Position numbers and translations under genes: made by a program | Shown here: piece by piece, positions 1 to 6,978 of the stretch | Numbering within the stretch: position 1 is the first letter of the stretch | Layout of the letters: each line of letters opens with the position of its first letter | Source: Lachnospiraceae bacterium | GTDB lineage: Bacteria; Bacillota; Clostridia; Lachnospirales; Lachnospiraceae | NCBI GenBank assembly: GCA_024685005.1 | Contig: JAIKWF010000006.1 | Coordinates: 1-55,864, forward strand | Direction: 5' to 3' | DNA length: 55,864 bases | The notes under the pieces: generated by a model | What the model was told of the DNA's origin: nothing | What the model saw: only the letters and a program-made list of their open reading frames with translations | Databases searched by the model: none

Positions 1-2
1 CC

Positions 3-713
3 CGTGGCTCCAGGATCCGTGTAGATGTGGGAGAGAAAAAGCTCCGTGCTTTCACGTACTGGGAGAAGGTAGATGATATCGACCTGTCAGTATTTGGTAT
101 CAGCGAAGAGGGACGGCGCATCGAGTTTTCCTGGAGAACAATGGCCGGAAATAATTCAAAGGCCATCACTTATTCAGGGGATCAGACAAGCGGATACAAT
201 GGAGGTTCGGAATACTTTGATATAGATCTTGATGCATTCAAGATCCGCTATCCTGACATCCGCTACCTGATTTTTTGTGACAATGTGTATTCCCGTGTTC
301 CCTTTGACAAGTGTATCTGCAGAGCCGGGTACATGACAAGAGATAGAAATGACTCCGGAGAAGTTTATGAGCCTAAGACAGTTCAGTCTGCATTCAGGAT
401 CGATTGCAACAGCATGTTCGCATACCTTTACGGATTTGATCTTGAAACGAATGAACTGATCTGGCTGAATATGGCAAGAGATAGTTCTGCAGGTGTGGCA
501 GGCACCACCGATATGGGATTTGTGCTTGATTACTTTGGCATTACCCGTATCATAAATGTTCATTCGTTCTTTGAGATGATGGCAACTGAGCTTGTTGATG
601 ATAGATCTGAAGCAGAGGTGGTCATCACAGATAAGGAATGCGAAACACCTGATGGGGCTGAGGTCATACGTGAGTATGATTTCGAAAAAATGATTGCATT
701 AATGAATAGCTGA
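3..713 (+). CDS. TerD-like domain protein, 5' end outside window
   Basis: The reading frame is open from the first complete codon, so the real start lies to the left; a GTG at 27 is only an internal possibility. The N-terminal part visible here has the look of a TerD/tellurium-resistance fold: an alternation of short strands with 'DIDLSVFGI', 'IEFSWRTM', 'ITYSGDQTSGYNGG' and 'YFDIDLDAF', the acidic segments that in TerD proteins bind calcium. The rest (about residues 110-228) continues as a conserved mixed alpha/beta region and ends in an acidic tail. TerD domains are linked to stress and metal-ion responses; the exact role of this large clostridial version is not known to me. A strong terminator follows directly, so this is the last gene of its transcript. 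Confidence is good for the family, low for function. Confidence 0.7.
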   Translation, partial: RGSRIRVDVGEKKLRAFTYWEKVDDIDLSVFGISEEGRRIEFSWRTMAGNNSKAITYSGDQTSGYNGGSEYFDIDLDAFKIRYPDIRYLIFCDNVYSRVPFDKCICRAGYMTRDRNDSGEVYEPKTVQSAFRIDCNSMFAYLYGFDLETNELIWLNMARDSSAGVAGTTDMGFVLDYFGITRIINVHSFFEMMATELVDDRSEAEVVITDKECETPDGAEVIREYDFEKMIALMNS

Positions 714-714
714 G

Positions 715-750
715 GGAAAAAGCGGGATTTGAATATCCCGCTTTTTCCTG
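715..750 (+). terminator. Rho-independent terminator of the TerD-like gene
   Basis: A 14-bp perfect stem (arms 715-728 and 735-748) with a 6-base loop begins one base after the stop codon. The A-rich 5' arm and the T5 in the 3' arm make it able to work in both directions. Confidence 0.9.
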
Positions 751-752
751 TT

Positions 753-763
753 TGTGGTACAAT
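753..763 (+). promoter_or_regulatory. Extended -10 promoter of the small lipoprotein gene
   Basis: TGTGG followed by TACAAT gives an extended -10 element (TGn before the hexamer) with no good -35. It lies 29 bases before the ATG of the lipoprotein gene, just after the upstream terminator. The same TGTGS-TAYAAT pattern recurs at 1498, 12776 and 34908. Confidence 0.55.
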
Positions 764-791
764 GTACTAAGTACGGAAGGGGCTTTGCAAT

Positions 792-1226
792 ATGGTATCA
801 AACACAAAAATGGTTATTTTGATTTCATGTCTGGCTTCTCTGCTGGTTTCCTGTAGGACGGTAGGAGATAATGAGACAGCGAATAAGAGGATTGCGGATC
901 AGTTTCATGTGGAATGTGAGCCGAATGATCTCCAAGTAATTTATAATGACTATGAGGGTGTACCGTACGAAGGAACGGCGTTATATCTGGTTTCTGTGGG
1001 GGAGAATTCTAACACATATTTTGAGGAATGGGAAAACGCTCCTTTTTCCGGAGAGGTGAATGATTATTTGGAAAGTATCACTGATTATGTTCAGATTCCG
1101 GAAATGAAGAATTATAAATGGAAAATGATCAACCGAAATGCCAGGTCAAAGATACTTACAGATGTGTCGCTTGGTGTCTATGATATCGATACTAAGAAAC
1201 TGTATGTTATAGAGTCGGATTCATGA
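792..1226 (+). CDS. small predicted lipoprotein of unknown function
   Basis: This 144-residue protein starts with a short charged region and a hydrophobic stretch ending in the lipobox LVSC (Cys21), so it should be exported and lipid-anchored on the outer face of the membrane. The mature part is acidic, rich in Tyr, Asn and Glu, and I do not recognise a domain in it. The start is supported by GGAAGGGG about 9 bases upstream of ATG 792 and by the extended -10 at 758. It stands alone between a terminator and a decayed ORF. Lipidation is a firm reading of the sequence; any function would be a guess. Confidence 0.8.
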   Translation: MVSNTKMVILISCLASLLVSCRTVGDNETANKRIADQFHVECEPNDLQVIYNDYEGVPYEGTALYLVSVGENSNTYFEEWENAPFSGEVNDYLESITDYVQIPEMKNYKWKMINRNARSKILTDVSLGVYDIDTKKLYVIESDS

Positions 1227-1479
1227 AGATTGCATCATAGTTGAGGAATACACAAAATGGAAAGCGAAAAAACAACATCATACTGATCGACATGCCGGAA
1301 TCCCTCTTGATATGCCGGAAAGAGAGGTTGCACAATTTGAGCACGAGATTGAGATTGATACGGGCATCCGGATCGATGAAGCCTGGAGCAGACAGCTGAC
1401 AAATGAGGAAGCTTTGCGGCTGCCCGCAACTTATATAGATATGGACTGTCTGTGCACTGCGCTGCCCGTTAACGGGTAG
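1213..1479 (+). pseudogene. decayed ORF remnant
   Basis: A frame open from 1213 to the TAG at 1477 reads as protein-like sequence (for example 'PEREVAQFEHEIEIDTGI' followed by 'EEALRLPATYIDMD'), but it begins right after an in-frame TAG with no usable start codon near it. The first ATG, at 1312, has no ribosome site. The composition (alternating acidic and hydrophobic residues) is that of a once-coding C-terminal piece. The stop codon falls inside the following terminator stem. I cannot name the parent family. Confidence 0.4.
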
Positions 1480-1496
1480 CGCAGTGTTTGGTTTTT
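1455..1496 (+). terminator. Rho-independent terminator
   Basis: Arms 1455-1468 and 1473-1486 pair over 14 bases with a single G-T wobble and a 4-base loop, followed by a T-rich tract. It separates the decayed ORF from the phosphodiesterase gene. Confidence 0.85.
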
Positions 1497-1497
1497 G

Positions 1498-1506
1498 TGG
1501 TATAAT
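1498..1506 (+). promoter_or_regulatory. Extended -10 promoter of the EAL gene
   Basis: TGG-TATAAT is a consensus -10 with the TGn extension. A transcript would begin near 1513, 44 bases before ATG 1557, leaving room for the ribosome site at 1544-1548. The -35 region is weak. Confidence 0.65.
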
Positions 1507-1556
1507 CAGCGAAACAGCTTATAGTGTCTGAGGGACCGTCCCTGGAGGATCCGGAA

Positions 1557-3245
1557 ATGAAAAATGAATTGTTTCTGAAAGAGTTTGTTGAGCTGATCAA
1601 TTCAATGGTTGACTATGAGCATTTCTCGCGAGAGAGATTAGTGGATAATCTGTGCCGGGTGGCGCGTTACTTTCGCCTTACCAAAGTCGTTACAGAGGTT
1701 TACAAGAGTATAACAGATGAAAAAGACGGCAAAGGTGAGGTGCTTTGCGATTTTGACGAGGGTCCTGCTGATGAGGTCGTGATGAAACAGGAATTCCTGT
1801 CAGATATCGGAGCGATTGTTCGGATCACAGCCTATACTGCGAAGGATACGCCGGCCCTCGATGAAGAGGAGAAGCGGAATCTGGACATCTGTCTGCGGGC
1901 ATTAATGAGTTACATCGGCCGTAACCGGCTGCAGACAGCGGTAGAAAAACTGGCCTATCATGACAGTAACGGGTATCCCAATTTTGCATATTTTTTCCGG
2001 CATCTTGAAAAAATGAGCAGGCAGGGCGGTTTAAACGGCTACACTGCAATTATGTACAACCTGAAACAGTTTTCCATGATCAATCGCGACATCGGCATGG
2101 AACGGGGCGATGTGGTGATGAGAGCGCATTTTGATGCCGTAAAAGATCTGATCGCGGATCGGGGGACGGTGTGCCGCGTGGGAGGAGACAATTTCGCAGC
2201 CATCTTTCCCAATGAGCTTTTAGAGGATATCATTACTTTTCTCAAGGGGGCATCCATCGTATATGATCCGCAGATCGCAAGTACGGTTGATGTGTCAGCG
2301 TATGTGGGGATTTTCATGATCCCGAAAGAGTTCAGGCTTGAAAGACCCGGCAATATAGTCGATGTCATAATGCCCGCAGGCCAGATGGCAAAGGCATCTG
2401 ACGAGGGGGATATTTACTATGCAAGCCTGAAGAATCTTGAGATGAAGGAGAATGTCTCGAAAGTCCGCAGGTATTTTGAGGAAGCTTTGGAAAAAGGTGA
2501 ATTCAAAGCATACTATCAGCCCAAGGTTAATGTTGAAACCGGACAGATCATGGGAGCGGAGGCACTTTGCAGGTGGATCAGGGACGGAAGGACGATCCCG
2601 CCGATGGAATTCATTCCCATACTGGAGAGAAATACGGATATTTGCAGGCTGGATTTTTACATGCTCGATCTTGCATGCAAAGACATAAGAAGATGGCTGG
2701 ATGCCGGGAAAAAAGCGGTCAGGGTATCGGTGAACTTTTCAAGAAAACATTTGGTAGATCACGGCCTGCTTGATCATATCGTAAGCGTGATACAAAAAAA
2801 CAATGTTCCCTATGAGTATATCGAGATCGAGCTGACAGAGACCACATCCGAAGGGGATTACCAAAAACTGAAGAACCTTGTGGAAGGGTTCGAGAAGATC
2901 GGGATCCATACTTCCATAGATGATTTTGGCGTGGGGTATTCTTCCTTGAATATCATAAGGGAGCTTCCCTGGAGCATCATGAAGATTGACAAAAGTCTCC
3001 TTCCCATGAGCTACGCTGAGAAAAATGATTCGTCCACAGTGCTTTACAAGCACATAACGGCCATGGCTTCCGATATGGGGATTGAGTGCCTTACGGAGGG
3101 CGTTGAAACGGCGGAGCAGATCAGGATCCTCAGGGAGAATTCCTGTGAATACGCCCAGGGCTACTATTTCGATAAGCCCCTTCCGGTGGATGAATTCGAG
3201 AAAAAAATGGAGAGCGGATCATATGATGTCGCTGATCCCCAATAA
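1557..3245 (+). CDS. c-di-GMP phosphodiesterase, degenerate GGDEF plus EAL
   Basis: The protein (562 residues from ATG 1557) breaks down cyclic di-GMP to pGpG. The start is chosen because GGAGG at 1544-1548 sits 8 bases upstream; a GTG at 1524 is possible but has no ribosome site. An N-terminal region of about 130 residues precedes a GGDEF domain whose signature reads GGDNF, so cyclase activity is unlikely. The C-terminal EAL domain keeps all the usual catalytic positions: the EAL motif in 'GAEALCRW', Asn in 'SVNFS', Glu in 'ELTE', the Asp pair in 'SIDDFGVGYSS', Lys in 'MKIDKS' and Glu in 'LTEGVE'. No membrane segment is seen, so it should be cytosolic. The inactive GGDEF domain commonly acts as a GTP-binding activator of EAL. 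It is a single-gene unit. Confidence 0.9.
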   Translation: MKNELFLKEFVELINSMVDYEHFSRERLVDNLCRVARYFRLTKVVTEVYKSITDEKDGKGEVLCDFDEGPADEVVMKQEFLSDIGAIVRITAYTAKDTPALDEEEKRNLDICLRALMSYIGRNRLQTAVEKLAYHDSNGYPNFAYFFRHLEKMSRQGGLNGYTAIMYNLKQFSMINRDIGMERGDVVMRAHFDAVKDLIADRGTVCRVGGDNFAAIFPNELLEDIITFLKGASIVYDPQIASTVDVSAYVGIFMIPKEFRLERPGNIVDVIMPAGQMAKASDEGDIYYASLKNLEMKENVSKVRRYFEEALEKGEFKAYYQPKVNVETGQIMGAEALCRWIRDGRTIPPMEFIPILERNTDICRLDFYMLDLACKDIRRWLDAGKKAVRVSVNFSRKHLVDHGLLDHIVSVIQKNNVPYEYIEIELTETTSEGDYQKLKNLVEGFEKIGIHTSIDDFGVGYSSLNIIRELPWSIMKIDKSLLPMSYAEKNDSSTVLYKHITAMASDMGIECLTEGVETAEQIRILRENSCEYAQGYYFDKPLPVDEFEKKMESGSYDVADPQ

Positions 3246-3370
3246 GAAATATACAAAGATTATCCGGAACGGATCGATCGTTTTGTGATGGAAAAAGAAA
3301 AGCCAAAGCCTATGGAAAGCTTCTGAAGAAGAAAGGGTTTAAGGGCAAGAAGCAGAAGGTAACCGAATAA
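3246..3370 (+). other. possible coding debris after the EAL gene
   Basis: Two overlapping frames in this stretch read as protein-like, lysine-rich segments (one ends in 'YGKLLKKKGFKGKKQKVTE', stop near 3370; the other reads 'YKDYPERIDRF'), as if one short gene had been frameshifted. Neither has a start and ribosome site. It could also be ordinary intergenic sequence with purine bias. Confidence 0.2.
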
Positions 3371-3390
3371 AAGGCAGAGGGTATGAACGA

Positions 3391-4182
3391 TCATACAGCA
3401 GTCTCTACCGTTTTTCGGAATTCATCGGCATGGTTCATCACATAATAATAGGTGTACTGTTTTTCAAAACCAAGTTTTTGATACAGATTGAAGGCTACCG
3501 GGTTGTTTTGCATTACCTGAAGATAGATGTGGGTTGCGCCGCACTCTTTGGATTTTAGCATTGCAGCCCGGCAGAGTTTTTTTCCAAGGCCCTTTCCGCG
3601 AAGGCTCGGAGCCACCACCACATTGTGAAGCAGGCTGTATCCGCTTTCGATGGCAAGGGATGCAACGGCGGCTACGGTATCATCCTGCATAATGCGGATA
3701 TAGACTTTGTCCACTGTTACCTTGGCATGGATCCTTTTGGACAGGTCCTGCTGCAGGGGGGTTGTCAGTCCTTCAAATGCAAAATAAGGTTCAAACCAGC
3801 CCTCCGGATCGGAGCTGAAATGTACGTTTTCTAAAACCGCTGTCTCGTCACAGGCAGTGGTTTTTTCATTCAGTGCAAGGGTCATTACGTCCGTAGGTTT
3901 TACGGAGGTGTAGCCTCTTTGTTCCAGATAGGAGATCAAATCTTTGTCCGCTTCTGTCAGCTTGAATAAACAAGGCAGACCGTGGGCGGCATATTCCTTT
4001 TCGCAGTAAGCTACTTTCTCGGGCAATGCTATGGTTGAGGGAGCTTTGAGCTGTATGGAATTGGCACGGCCGGTAAAGCCCTGCGTGAAGCGAAGCTCCC
4101 ATCCGTCATAGTCTTTCTGTTCTAAGCCAACATATCCGTCGGCAGCAATTTTTTCCAAAAAACGAATTTGTTCCGTATTCAT
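3391..4182 (-). CDS. GNAT-family N-acetyltransferase
   Basis: The protein (263 residues, ATG at 4182) transfers an acetyl group from acetyl-CoA to an unknown amine. The start is fixed by AAGGAA about 7 bases upstream on the minus strand; longer readings add a hydrophobic leader without a ribosome site. The C-terminal half carries the GNAT fold: the acetyl-CoA loop appears as 'VAPSLRGKGLGKKLC' (R/Q-x-x-G-x-G/A motif) after the strand 'SLLHNVVV', and motif B as 'NNPVAFNLYQKLGFEKQYTYYYV'-like text near the C-terminus. The N-terminal 120 residues form a second, degenerate half, typical of the larger two-lobed GNAT proteins. It is transcribed toward the EAL gene and away from the repeat region. 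Substrate unknown. Confidence 0.85.
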   Translation of the reverse strand: MNTEQIRFLEKIAADGYVGLEQKDYDGWELRFTQGFTGRANSIQLKAPSTIALPEKVAYCEKEYAAHGLPCLFKLTEADKDLISYLEQRGYTSVKPTDVMTLALNEKTTACDETAVLENVHFSSDPEGWFEPYFAFEGLTTPLQQDLSKRIHAKVTVDKVYIRIMQDDTVAAVASLAIESGYSLLHNVVVAPSLRGKGLGKKLCRAAMLKSKECGATHIYLQVMQNNPVAFNLYQKLGFEKQYTYYYVMNHADEFRKTVETAV

Positions 4183-4292
4183 ATCAGGTTCCTTCCCGCA
4201 GCACAGGCCGCTCAATTGATTTATGCGATATTCTATCACAGATCCTGGCAGGAAGGGAAGAAAGAGATAAGAAGAAACGAAAAACAAGCAAA

Positions 4293-4486
4293 GGTCAGTA
4301 AGGATCAGCATAGATTAGCAAGGATTGGCCAGAGATCAGCAAGCGCAGGCTAGTAAGAAACGGCCAGAGATCAGCAAGCATAGGCTAGTAAGAAACGGCC
4401 GGAGATCAGCAAGCATAGGCTAGTAAGAAACGGCCAGAGATCAGCAAGCGCAGGCTAGTAAGAAACGGTCAGAGATCAGCAAGCGC
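4293..4486. repeat. 35-bp tandem repeat array
   Basis: Units of exactly 35 bases start at 4327, 4362, 4397 and 4432, with a partial fifth at 4467 and a degenerate 34-base copy at 4293. The unit begins GGCCAGAGATCAGCAAG and ends GGCTAGTAAGAAAC. Copies differ at two or three bases, alternating CGCA and CATA at one site (copies 1 and 4 versus 2 and 3), which suggests duplication of a pair. 35 is not a multiple of three and no ORF uses it, so it is not a protein repeat. There are no spacers between units, so it is not a CRISPR. Confidence 0.9.
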
Positions 4487-4496
4487 GGGAGAAGAG

Positions 4497-4770
4497 TATG
4501 ACCTATAGCTCTTGCTGCCTGTCATTTGGGGCATAGATTGTACAGCAGAAGCACCCGGACAATCTGTGCTTTATGACCTAAAGCCATCGTAGGGTTCATC
4601 CGGGTCATGGATTCATCGCTAAATCAGTAAAGACCGGCAAGGAACATGAAGAATAATATGACCTAAAGCCCTTGCAAGCTGTACGCTAGGTCATAGAATT
4701 GTTGCGAAACCAAAAAAAATCAAGAGAATGGTATGACCCAAAAGCTCAGGAGGAAGGGCGCAGGGTCATA
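4497..4770. repeat. array of four ~39-bp imperfect palindromes
   Basis: Four elements at 4497-4535, 4572-4608, 4657-4695 and 4732-4770 each begin TATGACC, continue (T/C)AAAGC or a close variant, and end in (A/G)GGTCATA after a variable core. The 7-base arms are inverted repeats; the cores differ completely. The first element has a GGGGCATA right arm, and the last base of the second is changed. Between elements 1 and 2 lies another inverted repeat (AGATTGT...ACAATCT). Gaps between elements are 36, 48 and 36 bases. Each could fold as an RNA or DNA hairpin or bind a dimeric protein. Confidence 0.8.
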
Positions 4771-4845
4771 ATTCAATAAAAAACGACGGCAGCGGAGCAA
4801 TTCATATCGGATGATCAAGAAATGATTGAGAAAATAGAGATCCAA

Positions 4846-4911
4846 CGGAGGTTAAACGGAGGCTAAACGGAGGTTAAACGGAGGCTAAACAAAGGCTAAA
4901 CGAATGTTAAA
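4846..4911. repeat. 11-bp tandem repeats upstream of gpx promoter
   Basis: Six consecutive 11-base units run from 4846 to 4911: CGGAGGTTAAA and CGGAGGCTAAA alternate four times, followed by two diverged units. Eleven bases is about one helical turn, so all units face the same side of the DNA. The array ends 22 bases before the -35 box at 4934, the usual place for an activator or an UP-like element. Confidence 0.85.
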
Positions 4912-4933
4912 CAGAGGTGATAAAAAAAGATTC

Positions 4934-4962
4934 TTGACAAAATACATCTGATAAAATATAAT
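4934..4962 (+). promoter_or_regulatory. gpx: consensus sigma-A promoter of gpx
   Basis: TTGACA at 4934-4939, a 17-base spacer and TATAAT at 4957-4962 match the vegetative promoter consensus at all twelve positions. Transcription would start near 4969 and give a leader of about 96 bases containing the second set of 11-bp repeats. Confidence 0.9.
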
Positions 4963-5014
4963 ATGGTCAAAGGTAAATGAAAAGAACTACCAAAAAGTCA
5001 CCCCAAAAGATAAC

Positions 5015-5056
5015 AAAAGGAAAACAACAGGAAAACAAAAGGAAAACAAAAGGAGG
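5015..5056 (+). repeat. 11-base purine-rich repeats in gpx leader, ending in the ribosome site
   Basis: Units AAAAGGAAAAC (5015), AACAGGAAAAC (5026) and AAAAGGAAAAC (5037) repeat at 11 bases, and the fourth copy has become AAAAGGAGG (5048-5056), the ribosome site of gpx. They could act as standby ribosome sites or mRNA stabilisers. The repeat length matches that of the array at 4846 although the sequence differs. Confidence 0.8.
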
Positions 5057-5064
5057 TACATACC

Positions 5065-5607
5065 ATGAGTTTTTATGAGCAGAGTGTAATGGCAGCTACA
5101 GGTGAAGAGATTTCCATGAAGGACTATGAAGGAAAGGTTGTCCTTGTGGTGAACACCGCAACGGGATGCGGTTTTACGCCCCACTATAAGGATCTGGAGG
5201 AAATGTATGAGAAGTATCACGACAGGGGATTTGAGATCGTAGATGTTCCCTGCAATCAGTTTGCGGGACAGACCCCGGGAACAGATGAGGAGATCCACGA
5301 CTTCTGCCAGCTGAAGTATAATACACAGTTTGCGCAGATGAAGAAGGCGGATGTTAACGGTGAGACAGCGATCCCTCTGTTTCAGTATCTGAAGCAGCAG
5401 AAGGGATTTGAAGGATTCGGCAAAGGCCCCGCAGCTCTGGCAATGAGCACCATGCTGAAGAAGATCGATAAGGATTATAAGAACAATCCGGAGATCAAAT
5501 GGAACTTTACCAAGTTTGTTGTAGACAGAAGCGGAAACGTGGTTGCAAGATTTGAGCCTACTGAGAAGATGGAAAAGGTGGACAAATTCGTGGAGGGATT
5601 GTTATAA
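5065..5607 (+). CDS. gpx: glutathione peroxidase-like thiol peroxidase
   Basis: This 180-residue cytosolic enzyme reduces hydrogen peroxide and organic hydroperoxides. In clostridia, which usually lack glutathione, the electron donor is most likely thioredoxin. The family signature is clear: 'NTATGCGFTPHYKDLE' with the peroxidatic Cys35 (Cys rather than selenocysteine), 'VPCNQFAGQTPGTDEEI' with the active-site Gln and a second Cys, and 'KWNFTKFVVDRSG' with the active-site Trp and Asn. Length is normal for bacterial homologues. The start has AGGAGG 8 bases upstream. It is the first gene of an apparent operon with ohrR, and the upstream promoter is unusually rich in repeats. Regulation by the downstream OhrR is a reasonable inference. 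Confidence 0.95.
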   Translation: MSFYEQSVMAATGEEISMKDYEGKVVLVVNTATGCGFTPHYKDLEEMYEKYHDRGFEIVDVPCNQFAGQTPGTDEEIHDFCQLKYNTQFAQMKKADVNGETAIPLFQYLKQQKGFEGFGKGPAALAMSTMLKKIDKDYKNNPEIKWNFTKFVVDRSGNVVARFEPTEKMEKVDKFVEGLL

Positions 5608-5672
5608 TAACGCAGTGAGAAAGAACTGCCGACGCAAGTGGCGCCGGCCGGTAAGTTTATAAGGGGTAGATC

Positions 5673-6122
5673 ATGGCACAAGAGTATGAGCAGCTTTTAC
5701 TTGAAAATCAGCTATGCTTTCCGCTTTATGCATGCGGAAGGAAGATCGTTGCAGCATACACGCCGTATCTCAAACCGTTGGGCCTTACCTATACACAGTA
5801 CGTGGTATTTATGGTCCTGTGGGAGAAGGAGAGCGTGAATGTGGGACAGCTGGGAAGCATTCTGCATCTGGATGCGGGAACACTGACGCCCCTTTTAAAA
5901 AACCTTGAAAAAGAAGGTTATGTGACCAGGAAACGTTCCAAAGAGGATGAGCGGGTTACGATCATCAGCATTACGAAGAAAGGGAATGCTCTTAAGGAAA
6001 AATGCAAGGATATACCCCTTGCGCTTTCCCAAAAGGGATCGCCTTTATCTGAAAAAGAAGGAAGGGAGCTGTATAAACTTTTGTATAAGTTCCTGGAAGG
6101 AAATGCAGGTGATCGGGCATGA
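5673..6122 (+). CDS. ohrR: OhrR-type peroxide-sensing MarR regulator
   Basis: A 149-residue winged-helix repressor of the MarR family. The N-terminus 'LLLENQLCFPLYACGRKI' matches the OhrR subgroup, with the reactive Cys15 that is oxidised by organic hydroperoxides and releases the protein from DNA. The DNA-binding region follows ('VGQLGSILHLDAGTLTPLLK' and the wing 'RKRSKEDERVTIISIT'). It lies 65 bases after gpx, separated by a GC-rich hairpin (5628-5648) that lacks a T-run, and its stop overlaps the start of the next gene (ATGA). The natural target is gpx itself. I did not see a classic TACAATT-AATTGTA operator upstream. Confidence 0.88.
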   Translation: MAQEYEQLLLENQLCFPLYACGRKIVAAYTPYLKPLGLTYTQYVVFMVLWEKESVNVGQLGSILHLDAGTLTPLLKNLEKEGYVTRKRSKEDERVTIISITKKGNALKEKCKDIPLALSQKGSPLSEKEGRELYKLLYKFLEGNAGDRA

Positions 6123-6820
6123 ATATACAGATTGTAGAAGATGATCTTTCTCTTAGTGAGGGCGTTGCCATCACCCTCAGTGATGGGAATTCCTTTCACA
6201 AGGAACATTTGATAAAAGATGCCAAGACCGGATTTTTGAATTACGGCGACGAGCTCAGCCTCATCATTCTGGATTTGAATCTTCCCGATGGCAGCGGATA
6301 TGATTATCTGAAATTTGTCCGGGAAAGAAGTAACGTACCTGTGCTGATCCTTACGGCCAATGACCTGGAAATGGATGAGGTTACGGGGCTTACCCTGGGA
6401 GCGGATGATTTTCTTACAAAGCCCTTCAGTCTTGCGGTGCTCAGAGCAAGAGTTGCTTCCCTGATCAGAAGAAGCGAGATCGCAAAGGAGGCATCCGGAA
6501 AAAATGAGGGCGCCGATAAGACGCTGCTATATGAACTGGATGATATGACGTTTGACTTTGACAAGCTGATCTTTAAGAAAGGGAAGGAAGAGCTTGTTCT
6601 AAGTGTGAATGAGCAAAGACTGCTTAAGATCTTTCTGGATAACAAGGGCCGTGTGCTGACCCGGAACCTTCTGATCGACAGACTCTGGGGAAATGACGGA
6701 GCCTTCGTGGATGAAAACGCTCTGTCGGTTACCATCAATCGTTTGAGAAGCAAGATCGACGGCGGCGCAGATGTAAAGCACATCAGCACGGTGTACGGAC
6801 AGGGATACAGGTTCGATTGA
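6119..6820 (+). CDS. OmpR-family response regulator
   Basis: A 233-residue two-domain regulator. The receiver domain has the acidic pair in 'IVEDD', the phosphorylated Asp in 'LILDLNLPDGSG', the Thr in 'LILTAND' and the Lys in 'LTKPFS'; the C-terminal winged helix (about 140-233) ends in 'RSKIDGG...ISTVYGQGYRF'. ATG 6119 overlaps the ohrR stop by four bases, so translation is coupled. Relatives of this type sit before a kinase and an antimicrobial-peptide ABC transporter. Here they are followed by a broken FtsX gene and a truncated kinase, so its original target transporter is probably lost. Confidence 0.92.
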   Translation: MNIQIVEDDLSLSEGVAITLSDGNSFHKEHLIKDAKTGFLNYGDELSLIILDLNLPDGSGYDYLKFVRERSNVPVLILTANDLEMDEVTGLTLGADDFLTKPFSLAVLRARVASLIRRSEIAKEASGKNEGADKTLLYELDDMTFDFDKLIFKKGKEELVLSVNEQRLLKIFLDNKGRVLTRNLLIDRLWGNDGAFVDENALSVTINRLRSKIDGGADVKHISTVYGQGYRFD

Positions 6821-6838
6821 TTTTTATAGTATGCAAAG

Positions 6839-6871
6839 GAGTGATTCCTACTTGGGAATCGCTCTTTTTTT
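6839..6871 (+). terminator. Rho-independent terminator after the response regulator
   Basis: Arms GAGTGATTCC (6839-6848) and GGGAATCGCTC (6854-6864) pair with one mismatch around a 5-base loop and are followed by T7. It closes the gpx-ohrR-regulator transcript. Confidence 0.9.
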
Positions 6872-6978
6872 ATTTCTTTCAAATGTGAAAGATTTGAGAA
6901 ATAATCTGGAAAGAAATTTTTGTTAGGATGAATACAGTTCAGAAAACGAGAAAAATTCATAAAAGAGGAAATGAAAAA

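Noticed and set aside
4293-4486. CRISPR array
   Set aside because: The 35-bp units are directly joined with no unique spacers, and no cas genes are present.
5628-5648. terminator between gpx and ohrR
   Set aside because: The GC-rich hairpin lacks a T-run, so gpx and ohrR are more likely one transcript.
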